Source: JBDHWG01 sp046328525 (GTDB lineage: Bacteria > Chloroflexota > Anaerolineae > Epilineales > JAHCIE01). From it: a stretch of 64,000 nucleotides of DNA. How positions within the stretch are numbered: the stretch's first letter is position 1; every line of letters starts with the position of its first letter. Positions 8,436 to 17,200 of the stretch are shown piece after piece. Both the position numbers and the translations under genes were made by a program. A model generated the notes under the pieces. It did no database searches and was not told the origin of the DNA. It saw nothing but the letters and a program-made list of their open reading frames with translations. The stretch is from positions 124,001 through 188,000 of the forward strand of contig JAXLWK010000011.1 in NCBI GenBank assembly GCA_046328525.1. The letters are read 5' to 3'.

Positions 8436-10109
8436 TCACACCGTCAACCCGGCGCCCTCCCCCAGCATGGCCTGGGCGATGAGGGCGACCGGGATAGACC
8501 CATAACTGAGAAAAGCATCGTGGAAACGGCGCAGGCTGAACGCGCCACCGTCTCGCGCGGCGACACTCCGCCGCAGGGCGTGGACTGCATCTGTCCCGAC
8601 GAGATACATCATGGCCGCGCCGGGAAACATCGAGTTCTTGACCACCTCGGCCCGCGCCGCGTCCGCCGGCATGCCCACACGCTCGGTGTAGAACGCAACG
8701 GCATCGTCGAACGAGAACCGCCCCAGGTGGAGGTTGGGGTCCACGACAGCGCGGGCCGCCTGGCGCAGGGACGACTGACGCTGCGCCAGCGCCTCCAGCG
8801 GTGTGTAGAAGCCCACCTCGCCCATGACATCCGTGGCGTAGCACGCCCAGCCCTCGGCCAGCGTGCCGCCGCAGAACATGGCGATGCGCGAGGCGCAGTC
8901 CACCGCCGCGATCTGCCCGACGCGCGAAGGGCCGTGGTAGGCGTTGTAGTTCTGGACGTGGTGACCCAGCGCGCCGTGGTGGACGACGTGATTGAGCTTG
9001 ATGACCGAGTGATTCGTCGCCCGCAGCCGCGCCTCCTGCTCCTCGACGGGCAGCTCCAGCCCAATGGGCGGCACGAGGTAGTCGTACACGTCAGACGGGT
9101 CGAACGGCGCCGGCGACCGATACGGCAGGAAGTAGAGCGACGGGGCGCAGGCGCGGAACGCTTCCGGTACGGGCCTGTAGCGCAGCGGATAGTCAGGCCA
9201 GGTGACAAGGTCCGCCGCCTCGGCCAGCGTCTTGCACCCGTTCCACACCGTCCCGAAAGCGTCGAGGTAGCCCGCCGCCGACGGGTGGTCGTCCGGCAGC
9301 GCGGCCAGGAGCGCGCGCCAATCGCCGTCCGGCCGCAGCGGCCGCGCCGCCTCGTCCAGCTCGCCCGCGATCTCGGCGAAGCGGCGCTCGGCGTAGGCCG
9401 CGACAGCGTCGCCGTCCATGTCAATGAAGTGGCCGCGCCGCAGGTACAGGTCGAACAAGGCGCGTCCAGCGGCGTAGCCGTCGGTGGGGCGCGCCAGCAG
9501 CTCGTCCCGCAGCAAGCGCTCGTGGTCGGCGAAGGCGGCCAACGCCGTGTCGGCGGCGGCGCGCAGAACCGCCCCGTCGCTCCCGGCGTCCCGCGCGAGG
9601 ATGTCAATCCCCTGGCCGAAGAATGCCCTGGCCCCGCCGCACTCCCGCAGCGCCTTGCGCGTCCACTCCGGCGGCGCTTCCTGGACGTTGGCCCGCGCCT
9701 GGGCCAGGAAGTCCGGGATGGCCGCCATGCGCGCCACGGCCGCGCGGACGCGCTCTGGCAGCGGCGCAAAGTCGCGCAGGAACAGGGCGATGACGCCGAA
9801 GACGGCCTCGCCGGTGTAGAAGGCCGGATTACCGGCCTGGAAGTGGACGCTGTCCAGCTCGGCCAGTTGAATTTCGAGAAAACCGGCCGCGATCTGGCGG
9901 TCGCGCGTGTCCGTGGGCGACAGCGCCGCGTCCGCCGGCGCGTCGAGGGCTGCCAGCAGGCGGCGCATGTCGGCGCGCAGAGCGGCGACACCGGCCGGGC
10001 TGAAATCGGGCAGGCGGTCGTCGTCGGCATGCACGCCGACGAACGTGGCGTTCACCGGCCGATGCCGATAGTATGATGCGAAGAAGTCATCCAGCCACGG
10101 ATCGCTCAC
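8436..10109 (-). CDS. DUF885 family protein (putative metallopeptidase-like)
   Basis: 557 residues from a GTG at 10109-10107 preceded by GGGGAGG; an upstream in-frame extension lacks family similarity. Conserved DUF885 marks near the C-terminus are GALGHHVQNY and EGWACYATDVMGE, whose His and Glu residues resemble a zinc site. The protein begins DPWLDDFFASYYRHRPVNATFVG, as in many family members. No signal peptide is visible, so it is probably cytosolic here. Function is not established for most of the family. It lies 86 bp upstream of the binding-protein gene in the same direction, which suggests a role in peptide use. Confidence 0.88.
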   Translation of the reverse strand: MSDPWLDDFFASYYRHRPVNATFVGVHADDDRLPDFSPAGVAALRADMRRLLAALDAPADAALSPTDTRDRQIAAGFLEIQLAELDSVHFQAGNPAFYTGEAVFGVIALFLRDFAPLPERVRAAVARMAAIPDFLAQARANVQEAPPEWTRKALRECGGARAFFGQGIDILARDAGSDGAVLRAAADTALAAFADHERLLRDELLARPTDGYAAGRALFDLYLRRGHFIDMDGDAVAAYAERRFAEIAGELDEAARPLRPDGDWRALLAALPDDHPSAAGYLDAFGTVWNGCKTLAEAADLVTWPDYPLRYRPVPEAFRACAPSLYFLPYRSPAPFDPSDVYDYLVPPIGLELPVEEQEARLRATNHSVIKLNHVVHHGALGHHVQNYNAYHGPSRVGQIAAVDCASRIAMFCGGTLAEGWACYATDVMGEVGFYTPLEALAQRQSSLRQAARAVVDPNLHLGRFSFDDAVAFYTERVGMPADAARAEVVKNSMFPGAAMMYLVGTDAVHALRRSVAARDGGAFSLRRFHDAFLSYGSIPVALIAQAMLGEGAGLTV

Positions 10110-10163
10110 GACTATCCAGCCTCCCCTGAAAGTAACCCTGGGCCGCCTCGTCGCCGGTCGCCG

Positions 10164-10270
10164 TAGGCTCAAGCTTACGGCTAAGGATGCAAGCCCAAGG
10201 GGCTGTGGAGCCGGAACCGCAGCCTCCCAGGCTTCCATTCGTAGCCCGCTGCTTCAGCGGCGGGCGGACC
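10164..10270. repeat. Degenerate copy of the composite REP element
   Basis: Contains GCAAGCCCAAGGGGCT, then a GCCTCCCAGGCTTCCAT block, then CGTAGCCCGC followed by a short GCTGCTTCAGCGGCGGGC palindrome. This is the same order of modules as in the arrays at 56758-57147 and 62297-63275, but more diverged. It occupies the gap between the oxidoreductase operon and the DUF885 gene. Confidence 0.7.
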
Positions 10271-10340
10271 TGGCGCTCAGGGCGACAGCGATTCTCATCT
10301 GTCTGGTGGTGGACGCAAGTCCATGAGGAACTCCCTCAAA

Positions 10341-10362
10341 AGCCGACTGAAGTTGGCGCTAC
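10341..10362. repeat. Short palindromic repeat shared with 17712-17733
   Basis: A 22-base block around GCCGACTGAAGTTGGC that recurs with one base change at 17712-17733. The core can fold as a 6-bp stem with a four-base loop. It lies just after the stop of the MocA-type oxidoreductase. Confidence 0.65.
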
Positions 10363-10375
10363 GGCTTCGCCTTCG

Positions 10376-11536
10376 TTATGTCGCGCTGACTTCCGTCAGC
10401 TCCGTCGGCGTCGGATGCTCCAGCGGCAGGTTGACCCAGCGCCGCTCGCGGAACGACAGCTCGACGGCGTTGATGACTTCCTGCACCCACGCGCCGTCGG
10501 TGAAGTTGCCCTGGTTCTCCGGGCCATTGGAGAGAATCTCGGTGATGAAGTTCGAGACGAGATTCGAGTAGAACAGCGAGCGCCAGCTCTCGCGCGCCGA
10601 GCCGCCCGGCGGGTAGAAGTTGCGCGGCACACGTAGGGTCTTGAACTCGACGGCGTTCGGGCGCGCGCCCTTGAGCGTCTCGCAGATGCCGCTCTCTTCC
10701 ACCAGGCGGCAGATGAGCGCGCCCTCGCTGCCGTAGACCCGCGCTTCGAGGCCAGGGTAGTTGCCCACCGTCACGAAACTCGTCTGGACGGAGCAGATCG
10801 CGCCGTTGGCAAACTCGCCAATGAAGATGTCGCCGTCGTCTATGTTCATGCGCATCATCTGCCCGGTCTGGCGCACCATGCGCTCCGGCACGAAGTTGCG
10901 CATCGTGCCGACGACCTGCGACAGATCGGAGCCGATGAACCAGTGGCCCAGGTCAATGATGGGCGCGCCATAGCCTTCCAGCGACGAGACGTGGATGTGC
11001 GACTGGTCGGCGTGGGGGTCGGGAATCTGACGCAGGGGCGTGCGCGGGTCGAGCCACTGGGAGTTTTGCTCATACCCGTTATAGATGAACGGCGTGCCGA
11101 CGTAGCCCTGGTCAATCAGGTATTTCATGTACTGCATCGCCGGGCTGTAGCGGAAAGTGAAGCCGAGCTTGGTCTTCAGCCCCTTCGACGCCGCCAGGTC
11201 CCGCGCCCGCAGCGTGTCGCGGTAGTCGTAGGCGACCGGCTTCTCGCACAGCACGTGCTTGCCCGCCTCGAGCGCTTCCCACGCGAGCTGGAAGTGGGTA
11301 TAGCTCGGCGTGCAGACGTCAATGAGGTCAATGTCGTCGCGCTCGAGCAGCTGGCGGTGGTCGTCGGTCAGCATGGGGATGTTGAACATGGCCGCCGCTT
11401 CCTGGGCCAGGTGGATCTGCGGATCGGCGATGGCGACCACCTCGCAGCGCGAGTCGCGGCGATAGCCCGGCAGATGCGCGCCCTTCGCCCACGCCCCCGC
11501 GCCCAACACTCCCACGCGCAGTTTCCCATCTTTCAT
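10376..11536 (-). CDS. Gfo/Idh/MocA family NAD(P)-dependent oxidoreductase
   Basis: 386 residues. N-terminal Rossmann fold with GVLGAGAWAKGAHLP at residues 9-23. The family hallmark EKPVAYD (catalytic Lys in the EKP loop) falls near residue 118. The C-terminal GFO_IDH_MocA_C alpha/beta domain carries GFTFRYSPAM, IIDLGHWFIGSDL and YGSEGALICRL. Such enzymes oxidise or epimerise sugars, inositols and their derivatives; the substrate is not visible. It follows the D-2-hydroxyacid dehydrogenase gene by 32 bp in the same direction, so the two are probably co-transcribed from the promoter at 12679-12707. Confidence 0.92.
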   Translation of the reverse strand: MKDGKLRVGVLGAGAWAKGAHLPGYRRDSRCEVVAIADPQIHLAQEAAAMFNIPMLTDDHRQLLERDDIDLIDVCTPSYTHFQLAWEALEAGKHVLCEKPVAYDYRDTLRARDLAASKGLKTKLGFTFRYSPAMQYMKYLIDQGYVGTPFIYNGYEQNSQWLDPRTPLRQIPDPHADQSHIHVSSLEGYGAPIIDLGHWFIGSDLSQVVGTMRNFVPERMVRQTGQMMRMNIDDGDIFIGEFANGAICSVQTSFVTVGNYPGLEARVYGSEGALICRLVEESGICETLKGARPNAVEFKTLRVPRNFYPPGGSARESWRSLFYSNLVSNFITEILSNGPENQGNFTDGAWVQEVINAVELSFRERRWVNLPLEHPTPTELTEVSAT

Positions 11537-11568
11537 TGACTCGCTCCTCGTTGATGTCGTCAGAATGC

Positions 11569-12594
11569 CTAGTACAGCCGCTCGGTGTCGAGCACGTTGC
11601 GTAGAGGCTCGCCCCGCAGGTAGCGGCGGAGGTTATCGCAGAACAGCGCCGTAATGCGCGCGTTCTCCTGCGTCACCGTGCTGGCCGAGTGCGGGCTGAT
11701 AATCACGTTGGGCATGTCCCACAGCGGGGAGGCGACGGGCAGCGGCTCCTCCTGGAACACGTCCAGCGCAGCGCCCTTGAGGCGGCCCTCGCGCAAAGCC
11801 GCCACCAATGCCGCCTCGTCCACCAGGGTGCCACGCGCAATGTTGATGAAGACGGCGCTCGGTTTCATCATCGCCAGTTCGCGCTCGCCGATCAGGCGCT
11901 CCGTCTCGCCGGTGTGGGGAGCGATGAGCACGAGATAGTCGGCTTGGGGCAGGATGGCGTCCAGGTCGTCCGGCCCGTAGACCTCGTCCACGTCTGGCAG
12001 CGGCTCCGGCGAGCGCTTCGTGCCGATGACGCGCATGTCCATCTTCTTGCCATGACGCGCGACCTCCTGACCGACGCGGCCCAGGCCGATGATCGCCAGG
12101 GTCTTGTCCGTCAATTCCTCGGCGCAGTAGCGCTCCCAGCGCTTCTGCCGTTTGTCGCGCTCCATCCACCCGTAGTCCTTGGCGAACATGAGCATCGCCA
12201 TCAGGCAGAAATCGGCCAGGGGGCGCGCATGGACGCCGCTCGCCGTCGTGAAGAGGATGTCGGTTTTGTCCAGGCCCAGGCGGCGCACCATCTGGCCGAT
12301 GCCGGCGCTCGTCGCCTGCACCCAGCGCAAGCGCGGCGCGGCCGTCGGCAGGTCGCCCAGGTGCGTCCTGTCGAAGTCGAACAGAACGTTGGCGCGGGCG
12401 AGCAGCGCGGACCAGCGCGCCTCCTGCTCCGCCGAGCGGGTCAGTGGCCCGCCGCCGTGGTCGGCGACGTAGCGCGGGGCGGCGAGCAGACTCGGCTCGT
12501 AGAGAACTTCGATGCGCGGGTCTACCGCGCGAATCTGCTCTACGTACTCCGGCTCCAGGTAGGATGCAATCAGAACGACGAGCGACTCGGGCAT
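11569..12594 (-). CDS. D-2-hydroxyacid dehydrogenase
   Basis: 341 residues, normal length. NAD-binding motif IIGLGRVGQEVARHG in the central domain. The catalytic triad of the family is present: Arg in NIARGTLVDE, Glu in DVFQEEPLP, His in ISPHSAS. It reduces 2-oxoacids to D-2-hydroxyacids or the reverse; the sequence resembles the glyoxylate/hydroxypyruvate reductase side of the family but specificity is inferred only. First gene of a two-gene unit with the MocA-type oxidoreductase, preceded by a good sigma-70-type promoter. Confidence 0.92.
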   Translation of the reverse strand: MPESLVVLIASYLEPEYVEQIRAVDPRIEVLYEPSLLAAPRYVADHGGGPLTRSAEQEARWSALLARANVLFDFDRTHLGDLPTAAPRLRWVQATSAGIGQMVRRLGLDKTDILFTTASGVHARPLADFCLMAMLMFAKDYGWMERDKRQKRWERYCAEELTDKTLAIIGLGRVGQEVARHGKKMDMRVIGTKRSPEPLPDVDEVYGPDDLDAILPQADYLVLIAPHTGETERLIGERELAMMKPSAVFINIARGTLVDEAALVAALREGRLKGAALDVFQEEPLPVASPLWDMPNVIISPHSASTVTQENARITALFCDNLRRYLRGEPLRNVLDTERLY

Positions 12595-12678
12595 GCCAGG
12601 CTCCAGGACTCGAACAGGGCGAATGAATTTGTACGACGCACGGCGCGGTTGTCGACAATCGGCACAGAGGTAGGCGAG

Positions 12679-12707
12679 ATATTAGCACGCATCGCGCGCA
12701 AAGTCAA
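12679..12707 (-). promoter_or_regulatory. Sigma-70-type promoter of the hydroxyacid dehydrogenase operon
   Basis: On the minus strand: TTGACT (12707-12702), 17-base spacer, TAATAT (12684-12679). It lies about 85 bases upstream of the ATG at 12594 and points at that gene. Confidence 0.7.
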
Positions 12708-12796
12708 CGTGAGTAGACTGGCAATCTGTTACACATTCGTTGTGCGTCCCGTCGTGACGACTTATGAATCTCAACTTTCAAATGCCGCAATCGCCA

Positions 12797-12863
12797 TGTC
12801 ATGCTGAGCGACCGCGAAGCATCCCGGTAGCCTGGGGGACGCTTCGCTCCGCTCAGCGTGACA
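12797..12863. repeat. Imperfect inverted repeat, TGTCATGCTGAGCG family
   Basis: Ends TGTCATGCTGAGCG and CGCTCAGCGTGACA are inverted copies around a short variable centre. A second member lies at 36662-36725. Such elements occur dispersed in many genomes, so this is a small non-coding repeat. It sits in the 326-bp gap 12595-12920 between the hydroxyacid dehydrogenase and the amidohydrolase; apart from the promoter, I see nothing else in that gap. Confidence 0.75.
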
Positions 12864-12920
12864 GAAAGAGCGACTGGAAGTCGCCACTCCATGGGCCGTG
12901 TAACACACCCGTGGCGCAGA

Positions 12921-13691
12921 TTACCAGTGGACGTAGCGCGGGTAGGTCGCCTTGGCGTGCTCGGCGGCCTGGAGATCAATGTCCACCGTGGCAAACGGCG
13001 CGCCCTCCGAGGTCAGCGCGAGGATTTCGCCATCCGGGTCTATGACCCAGCCCATGCCGCCGAACGGGCCGCCCTCGCCGTTCGCGCCGGAGCGATTGGA
13101 CGAGAGGCAATACGCGCCGGCCAGGACAGCCGCCGCGCGCCCGGCGACGAGCCACTTGTCGCGCGTCGCCGCCTCGGTGCCGCGCGGGTTGGCGATGATG
13201 TGGATGCCCTGCTTGCCATAGCGCCGCGACTCCTCGAGGAACCATAGCTCGGTGCAGACCTGGAAGCCGACCCGCGCCGTGCCGAGGGACACCGGCACGA
13301 AGTCGCCCGTGCCGCGCTGATACCAGGACGCCTCCCAGAAACCGGCCTCGTCCGGCAGGTAGTACTTCGCGTGGACGCCGCGATAGCCGCCATGTGGCTG
13401 CCAGATATACGCCTCGTTGAGGCGGCGCGGCCCCTGGTTGACGGGGCGCGAGCCAAGCGCCATCGCCGGCGCCAGCTCCGGCAGCCGCTCCAGCCACTCG
13501 GCGTGGGCCTCGACGGCCGCCTGCCACACCGACGGGTCGTAGGCGGCTGAGCCGGGGAACCACGGCGCGAAGATCATCTCCGGCAGGAGCACAAGCTCGC
13601 TGCCCTGCGCCTGGACGTGGGCCACCAGGCGTTCCCATCCCTGGCGCAGACGGTCGGGGTCGTTGTGAAGCTCGCAGACTGTCACTCGCAT
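12921..13691 (-). CDS. Carbon-nitrogen hydrolase (nitrilase superfamily)
   Basis: 256 residues from the ATG at 13691, preceded by GAGGTGA; the frame stays open further upstream, but that part is unrelated. The Glu-Lys-Cys triad is visible: Glu in LVLLPEMIFAPW, Lys in VHAKYYLPDE, Cys in VGFQVCTELWF. The family cleaves or condenses C-N bonds in amides, carbamoyls or nitriles; the sequence does not pin down which. Monocistronic, transcribed away from the LVIVD-protein gene. Confidence 0.9.
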   Translation of the reverse strand: MRVTVCELHNDPDRLRQGWERLVAHVQAQGSELVLLPEMIFAPWFPGSAAYDPSVWQAAVEAHAEWLERLPELAPAMALGSRPVNQGPRRLNEAYIWQPHGGYRGVHAKYYLPDEAGFWEASWYQRGTGDFVPVSLGTARVGFQVCTELWFLEESRRYGKQGIHIIANPRGTEAATRDKWLVAGRAAAVLAGAYCLSSNRSGANGEGGPFGGMGWVIDPDGEILALTSEGAPFATVDIDLQAAEHAKATYPRYVHW

Positions 13692-13844
13692 GCGTCTCAC
13701 CTCGTCAAAGGGTGGGTGGATTGTAGCGCGGACGCGGCGAGGCGGCAAATGACACGGCCCGGCCCAGTTTGCTCTACCGGCGGCGATGCCAGATAATTGA
13801 GCGCGCCTCGCGCCGCCGTTCATCCACTGCCAGGAGCATTCTTC

Positions 13845-16088
13845 ATGGACATGCGTCCATTGTCTGAGACCCAGAAGATAGAAACGCAGCGCCGCAAACG
13901 CGCAGAGGAAAGAGCGCCATCCTATCATTGGGAGACCCCGAAGCCGCGTGGCGGGATACGCGAACACGAGGATACCAACAAACTGTCATTGCGAGCGCAG
14001 CGAAGCAATCCCCCGCTGGCGCGAAAGGCCCTCCGTGCCGCGATAGTTCTGCCTATGCTCCGCCGGGAGGCTGCTTCGTCCTCCTACCGTCGTCCTCGCA
14101 GCGACGCCGCAATCCTGTGTGCTGACAGTCACACTGCTCGCCACGGAACGAACAAGGTCGTTACGACACAGTTCGTTCGCCTGAGTCTCATCGCGGCAGC
14201 GCTGGCAGCCATCATTTCGCTCTTCATCGGCGGCTCGTCCGCCCACGGCGCGGCGGCGGCGCCGAACACCCTGGGCGCGGGAACCCTCGCGCCGGGCGGC
14301 CGCGCCGGCGGCCTGTTGAGCGCTGTGGCGGTCGCACCGGGTCGGCTACTCGTCGGCGAGGGAGCGCAGCTCGTCATCTACACTCGCCTGGCCGACGGCA
14401 GCCTGCAATGGAGCGCCGAAGTCCCCCTGCCGGGCGTGGCCCAGGATGTCGCCTACGATGGCGGCAAGGCCTACATCGCCGCAGCGCGCGCCGGCCTGCA
14501 AATTGTGGACCTCGACGCCGCCGGCGGGCCGCGCCTCGTCGGCGGCCTGCCCCTCACCGGCAATGCGCGCGGTGTCGTCGTGTCCGGCCCGACCGCCTAT
14601 GTCGCCGCCGACATCGGCGGCCTGCGCGTCGTGGACGTGGGGCAGCCTACACAGCCGACGGAGATTGGACATCTGACGCCGGGCAGCCGCATGATCGCAG
14701 TGACCGCCGCCGGCTCCTACGTCTACCTGGCCGACCAGAACACGACGGTGCGCGTCGTGGACGTTAGCCAGCCCAAAGCGCCGTCCAGCGTCACCACCAT
14801 CACTGACGATGGCCCGGCCAGCGTCGTCGTCGCCCAGGATGGGCGGCTGTATGTCGGCATCCCGACCGGGCTGCGCGTCTACTCCCTCGCCGACCCGGCC
14901 CACCCGGCGCAGACGGGGCGCTACCCCGCGACGGGCGCCGATTACTACGAGGTCTACTCCCTGGCCCTTGACGGCGGCCGCATTTTCGTTGGCCACTACC
15001 AGTATGGCGTCGAGGAGTTCGTGCTAGATGCCGGGGGCAACCCGACCCCCGTCTGCCCGCCATGCCTGGCGACCTTCCCGTATGACTGGAGCCGCGCCAA
15101 CCTGAGCGACATCGCCGCCGTCGGCGACAAGGTCTACATCGCCGACGGCGACACCCTGCGGACGGTCACATTCACCAGCGGCCAGCCGTTCACCCTGTTC
15201 AGCACACTGCCGGGCTTCACCCTGCCGTCGAGCGTCGCGCTGGCTGACGGCTTCGCCTACGTCGGCGCGCAACCGATGGGCCTCGCCGTGGTGGACTTGC
15301 GCGGATCGCACCCGCACGTCGTTAGCTCATACTACACGCCGAAGGTTCGCATCGCCCCGGACATCTCCGGCGTGGCGGTCAACGCGGGCTACGTCGTCCT
15401 GGCCGGCGGCGACGCCGGTTTCCACGTCTTCGGGCGCACGGACCCCGCCGCGCCCACGTATCTCAACCCGCGGACGGTGCTGGGCGGCGTGGCCCGCGCC
15501 ATCGTGGCGGACGGCGACACGTTCGTCGGGGCAGGTGGAAACATCCTCTACCGCATCCAGCCCGCGACCCTGAGCGCCACCACGGCGACGGTCGGCGTCA
15601 CCGACATCGTCGCCATCGCTACGGACGGCAGCCGCCTCTATGTGGCGAGGCAAGGGGGGCTGGAAATTGTGTCGTGGCCGGTCGGGGGGAGTGTGACGCC
15701 GCTAGGGCAGTACAATGTGGCAGGAACAGTGCGCGGGGTGGACGTGGACGGCAGCCTGGTGGCGCTGGCCCACGACCGCCAGGTGGACCTCCTTTTGGTC
15801 GCCGGCGCAACCCCCACCCTGGTCGGCACATACGCCACGGTCGGCATCCCGACGGGCATCAGCCTCGCCGGCAGCAACCTGTTTGTGACCGACTCGGCCG
15901 GCACGCTCGACTGGGTCAACGTGACCGCTCCGGCGGCGCCGACGCGCGTCGCGCAGCAAACGCTCGCCGGCTATCCCACGGCCACGGCCAGCAGCGGCTC
16001 GCTGGTCGTCGGCGCCGACCGCACCGGCGGCCTCTACACCTGGCGGGCGCTATGGGCGCGCCTCGCCCTGCCCCTGCTCGTGCGCTAG
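13845..16088 (+). CDS. Secreted LVIVD-repeat beta-propeller protein; start uncertain
   Basis: From about residue 150 the protein consists of repeated units of the LVIVD type (AGLQIVDLDAAGGPRLVG, GGLRVVDVGQPTQPTEIG, TTVRVVDVSQPKAPSSV), a fold expected to form a beta-propeller. A clear signal-like helix (LSLIAAALAAIISLFIGG) begins only about 110 residues after the ATG at 13845, although that ATG has AGGAG eight bases before it. The stretch between consists of two dispersed non-coding repeat families (13883-13910 and 13984-14105), so the true start could be later, for example ATG 14055, which lacks a ribosome site. The C-terminus RLALPLLVR resembles the C-terminal motif of many exported Chloroflexota proteins. 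Probably exported; partner unknown. Confidence 0.8.
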   Translation: MDMRPLSETQKIETQRRKRAEERAPSYHWETPKPRGGIREHEDTNKLSLRAQRSNPPLARKALRAAIVLPMLRREAASSSYRRPRSDAAILCADSHTARHGTNKVVTTQFVRLSLIAAALAAIISLFIGGSSAHGAAAAPNTLGAGTLAPGGRAGGLLSAVAVAPGRLLVGEGAQLVIYTRLADGSLQWSAEVPLPGVAQDVAYDGGKAYIAAARAGLQIVDLDAAGGPRLVGGLPLTGNARGVVVSGPTAYVAADIGGLRVVDVGQPTQPTEIGHLTPGSRMIAVTAAGSYVYLADQNTTVRVVDVSQPKAPSSVTTITDDGPASVVVAQDGRLYVGIPTGLRVYSLADPAHPAQTGRYPATGADYYEVYSLALDGGRIFVGHYQYGVEEFVLDAGGNPTPVCPPCLATFPYDWSRANLSDIAAVGDKVYIADGDTLRTVTFTSGQPFTLFSTLPGFTLPSSVALADGFAYVGAQPMGLAVVDLRGSHPHVVSSYYTPKVRIAPDISGVAVNAGYVVLAGGDAGFHVFGRTDPAAPTYLNPRTVLGGVARAIVADGDTFVGAGGNILYRIQPATLSATTATVGVTDIVAIATDGSRLYVARQGGLEIVSWPVGGSVTPLGQYNVAGTVRGVDVDGSLVALAHDRQVDLLLVAGATPTLVGTYATVGIPTGISLAGSNLFVTDSAGTLDWVNVTAPAAPTRVAQQTLAGYPTATASSGSLVVGADRTGGLYTWRALWARLALPLLVR
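13984..14105. repeat. Inverted repeat element of the TCATTGCGAGCG family
   Basis: Left end GTCATTGCGAGCGCAGCGAA and right end (reverse complement GTCGCTGCGAGGACGACG...) are diverged inverted copies, about 120 bp apart. It lies inside the open frame upstream of the signal peptide of the LVIVD protein. Such elements are widespread, dispersed, and normally intergenic. Confidence 0.65.
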
Positions 16089-16120
16089 GCCGGGCCTTGC
16101 CCGCCCCGGAGACTTATTGA

Positions 16121-16194
16121 AACGCACAGGCGCAGAGGCGCAAAGGGGAGCGGCCAGGACCTGTTCTTCGTTGGCGTCTCTGCGCCTGTGCGTT
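16121..16194 (+). terminator. Inverted repeat acting as likely terminator between converging genes
   Basis: AACGCACAGGCGCAGAG (16121-16137) pairs perfectly with 16178-16194, 17 bp, and is followed on + by ACCTTTTCTTT. It lies 33 bp after the LVIVD stop and before the stop of the converging ABM gene. The arms belong to a dispersed family (GAAACGCAGAGGCGC-like) also seen at 13883-13910 and near 34011. Confidence 0.65.
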
Positions 16195-16225
16195 ACCTTT
16201 TCTTTGCGGTGGCGGGAGCGGGGGT

Positions 16226-16513
16226 TCACTCGATGATCTCGAATGTTTGGGCGGAGGCGCGGACGGCGAGGCAGGCGCGGATGCGGGGCCAGACGACGGT
16301 GTAGACTGGACCGGCGCGGTAAGCGTCCAGGTCGGCGGCCGCGTCCCAAACGCTCCACGTCAGGTAGTGGAGCGGGTCGTCGTTGTCCTGGAGGATGTAG
16401 AGGGCGCGGCAGCCGGCGACGGCGCGCACCTGGGGATAGGAGGTGGCGAGCACGTCGGCCAGCTCGGCCTGGCGGTCGGGGTGGACACGGAGCGACACGA
16501 GACGAACGACCAC
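16226..16513 (-). CDS. Antibiotic biosynthesis monooxygenase (ABM) domain protein
   Basis: 95 residues forming a single ABM ferredoxin-like fold: VVRLVSLRVHPDRQAELADVL, then YILQDNDDPLHYLTWSVWDA and a C-terminal strand. GTG start with GGAAGG close upstream. ABM proteins are small dimers, either cofactor-free monooxygenases or sensors; no activity can be assigned. It follows the membrane-anchored gene by 25 bp on the same strand, so the two are probably co-transcribed. Confidence 0.8.
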   Translation of the reverse strand: MVVRLVSLRVHPDRQAELADVLATSYPQVRAVAGCRALYILQDNDDPLHYLTWSVWDAAADLDAYRAGPVYTVVWPRIRACLAVRASAQTFEIIE

Positions 16514-16538
16514 GGCAGTCCTTCCCTCCGGCCCGGCG

Positions 16539-17045
16539 CTATGTCGCGGGGGGCGGGGACGTGCGGCGCCACTGCCCCTGAACCAGGCGATAGTAGCGCA
16601 GCTCTCGGTGGGCGCCCTTCGCGTCGGCGACCTCGACCTCGACCTGCGCCATGGTATCGCTCAACAGCTTGACGCTCTGCAAGCGAACGCTGCGGATGTC
16701 GCGGCCGGTGGCCGCAAATTGCTGCGTCAGATCAAAGCGCCACTGCGGGCGGGCGCCGGGGTCCAGGGTCGTCTGGAACAGATCGGTGTTCCCGCCCTGC
16801 CAGACCCACGTCTCCACATCCAGCGCCGCCTGGATATCGGCGCGCGCAGCGTTGTTGGCGCGCTGGTAGCGCCCAAGTCCAAAGCCGAGCGCCGTCACAA
16901 CCACAAGCACCACCACGAAGCCCAGGGCGATGGCGACGATTCGGCCCCAACGCACCGAGGGTACGCGCCGCCGGGGCGCGTCGTCCATCTCGACCTGGCG
17001 CTCCTGGTCATCGTGAAATTGCCAATCCAATGGCGAGTTCGGCAT
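16539..17045 (-). CDS. Membrane-anchored protein with NTF2-like extracytoplasmic domain, unknown function
   Basis: 168 residues from ATG 17045 (GTG 17072 is an alternative; neither has a strong ribosome site). Residues about 1-32 are charged and cytosolic, about 33-55 are a single hydrophobic helix (IVAIALGFVVVLVVVTALGF), and the rest (about 110 residues) has the alternating pattern of an NTF2/SnoaL-like domain, ending YYRLVQGQWRRTSPPP. No named family recognised. Upstream neighbour of the ABM gene. Confidence 0.65.
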   Translation of the reverse strand: MPNSPLDWQFHDDQERQVEMDDAPRRRVPSVRWGRIVAIALGFVVVLVVVTALGFGLGRYQRANNAARADIQAALDVETWVWQGGNTDLFQTTLDPGARPQWRFDLTQQFAATGRDIRSVRLQSVKLLSDTMAQVEVEVADAKGAHRELRYYRLVQGQWRRTSPPPAT

Positions 17046-17200
17046 CTCTCGTCCGTTGCCAACCTGTCTCACAATCCACTGTACCGCCCTAAGTATAGCA
17101 CCATGCGGCCGGCTTCCCTAACCCCATATTCGCGCCCGTGTGCGGAGTATGCTACAATGTGCCTAGCGTACCCACGGCTTGCTTATCAAGGAGTTGAGCG

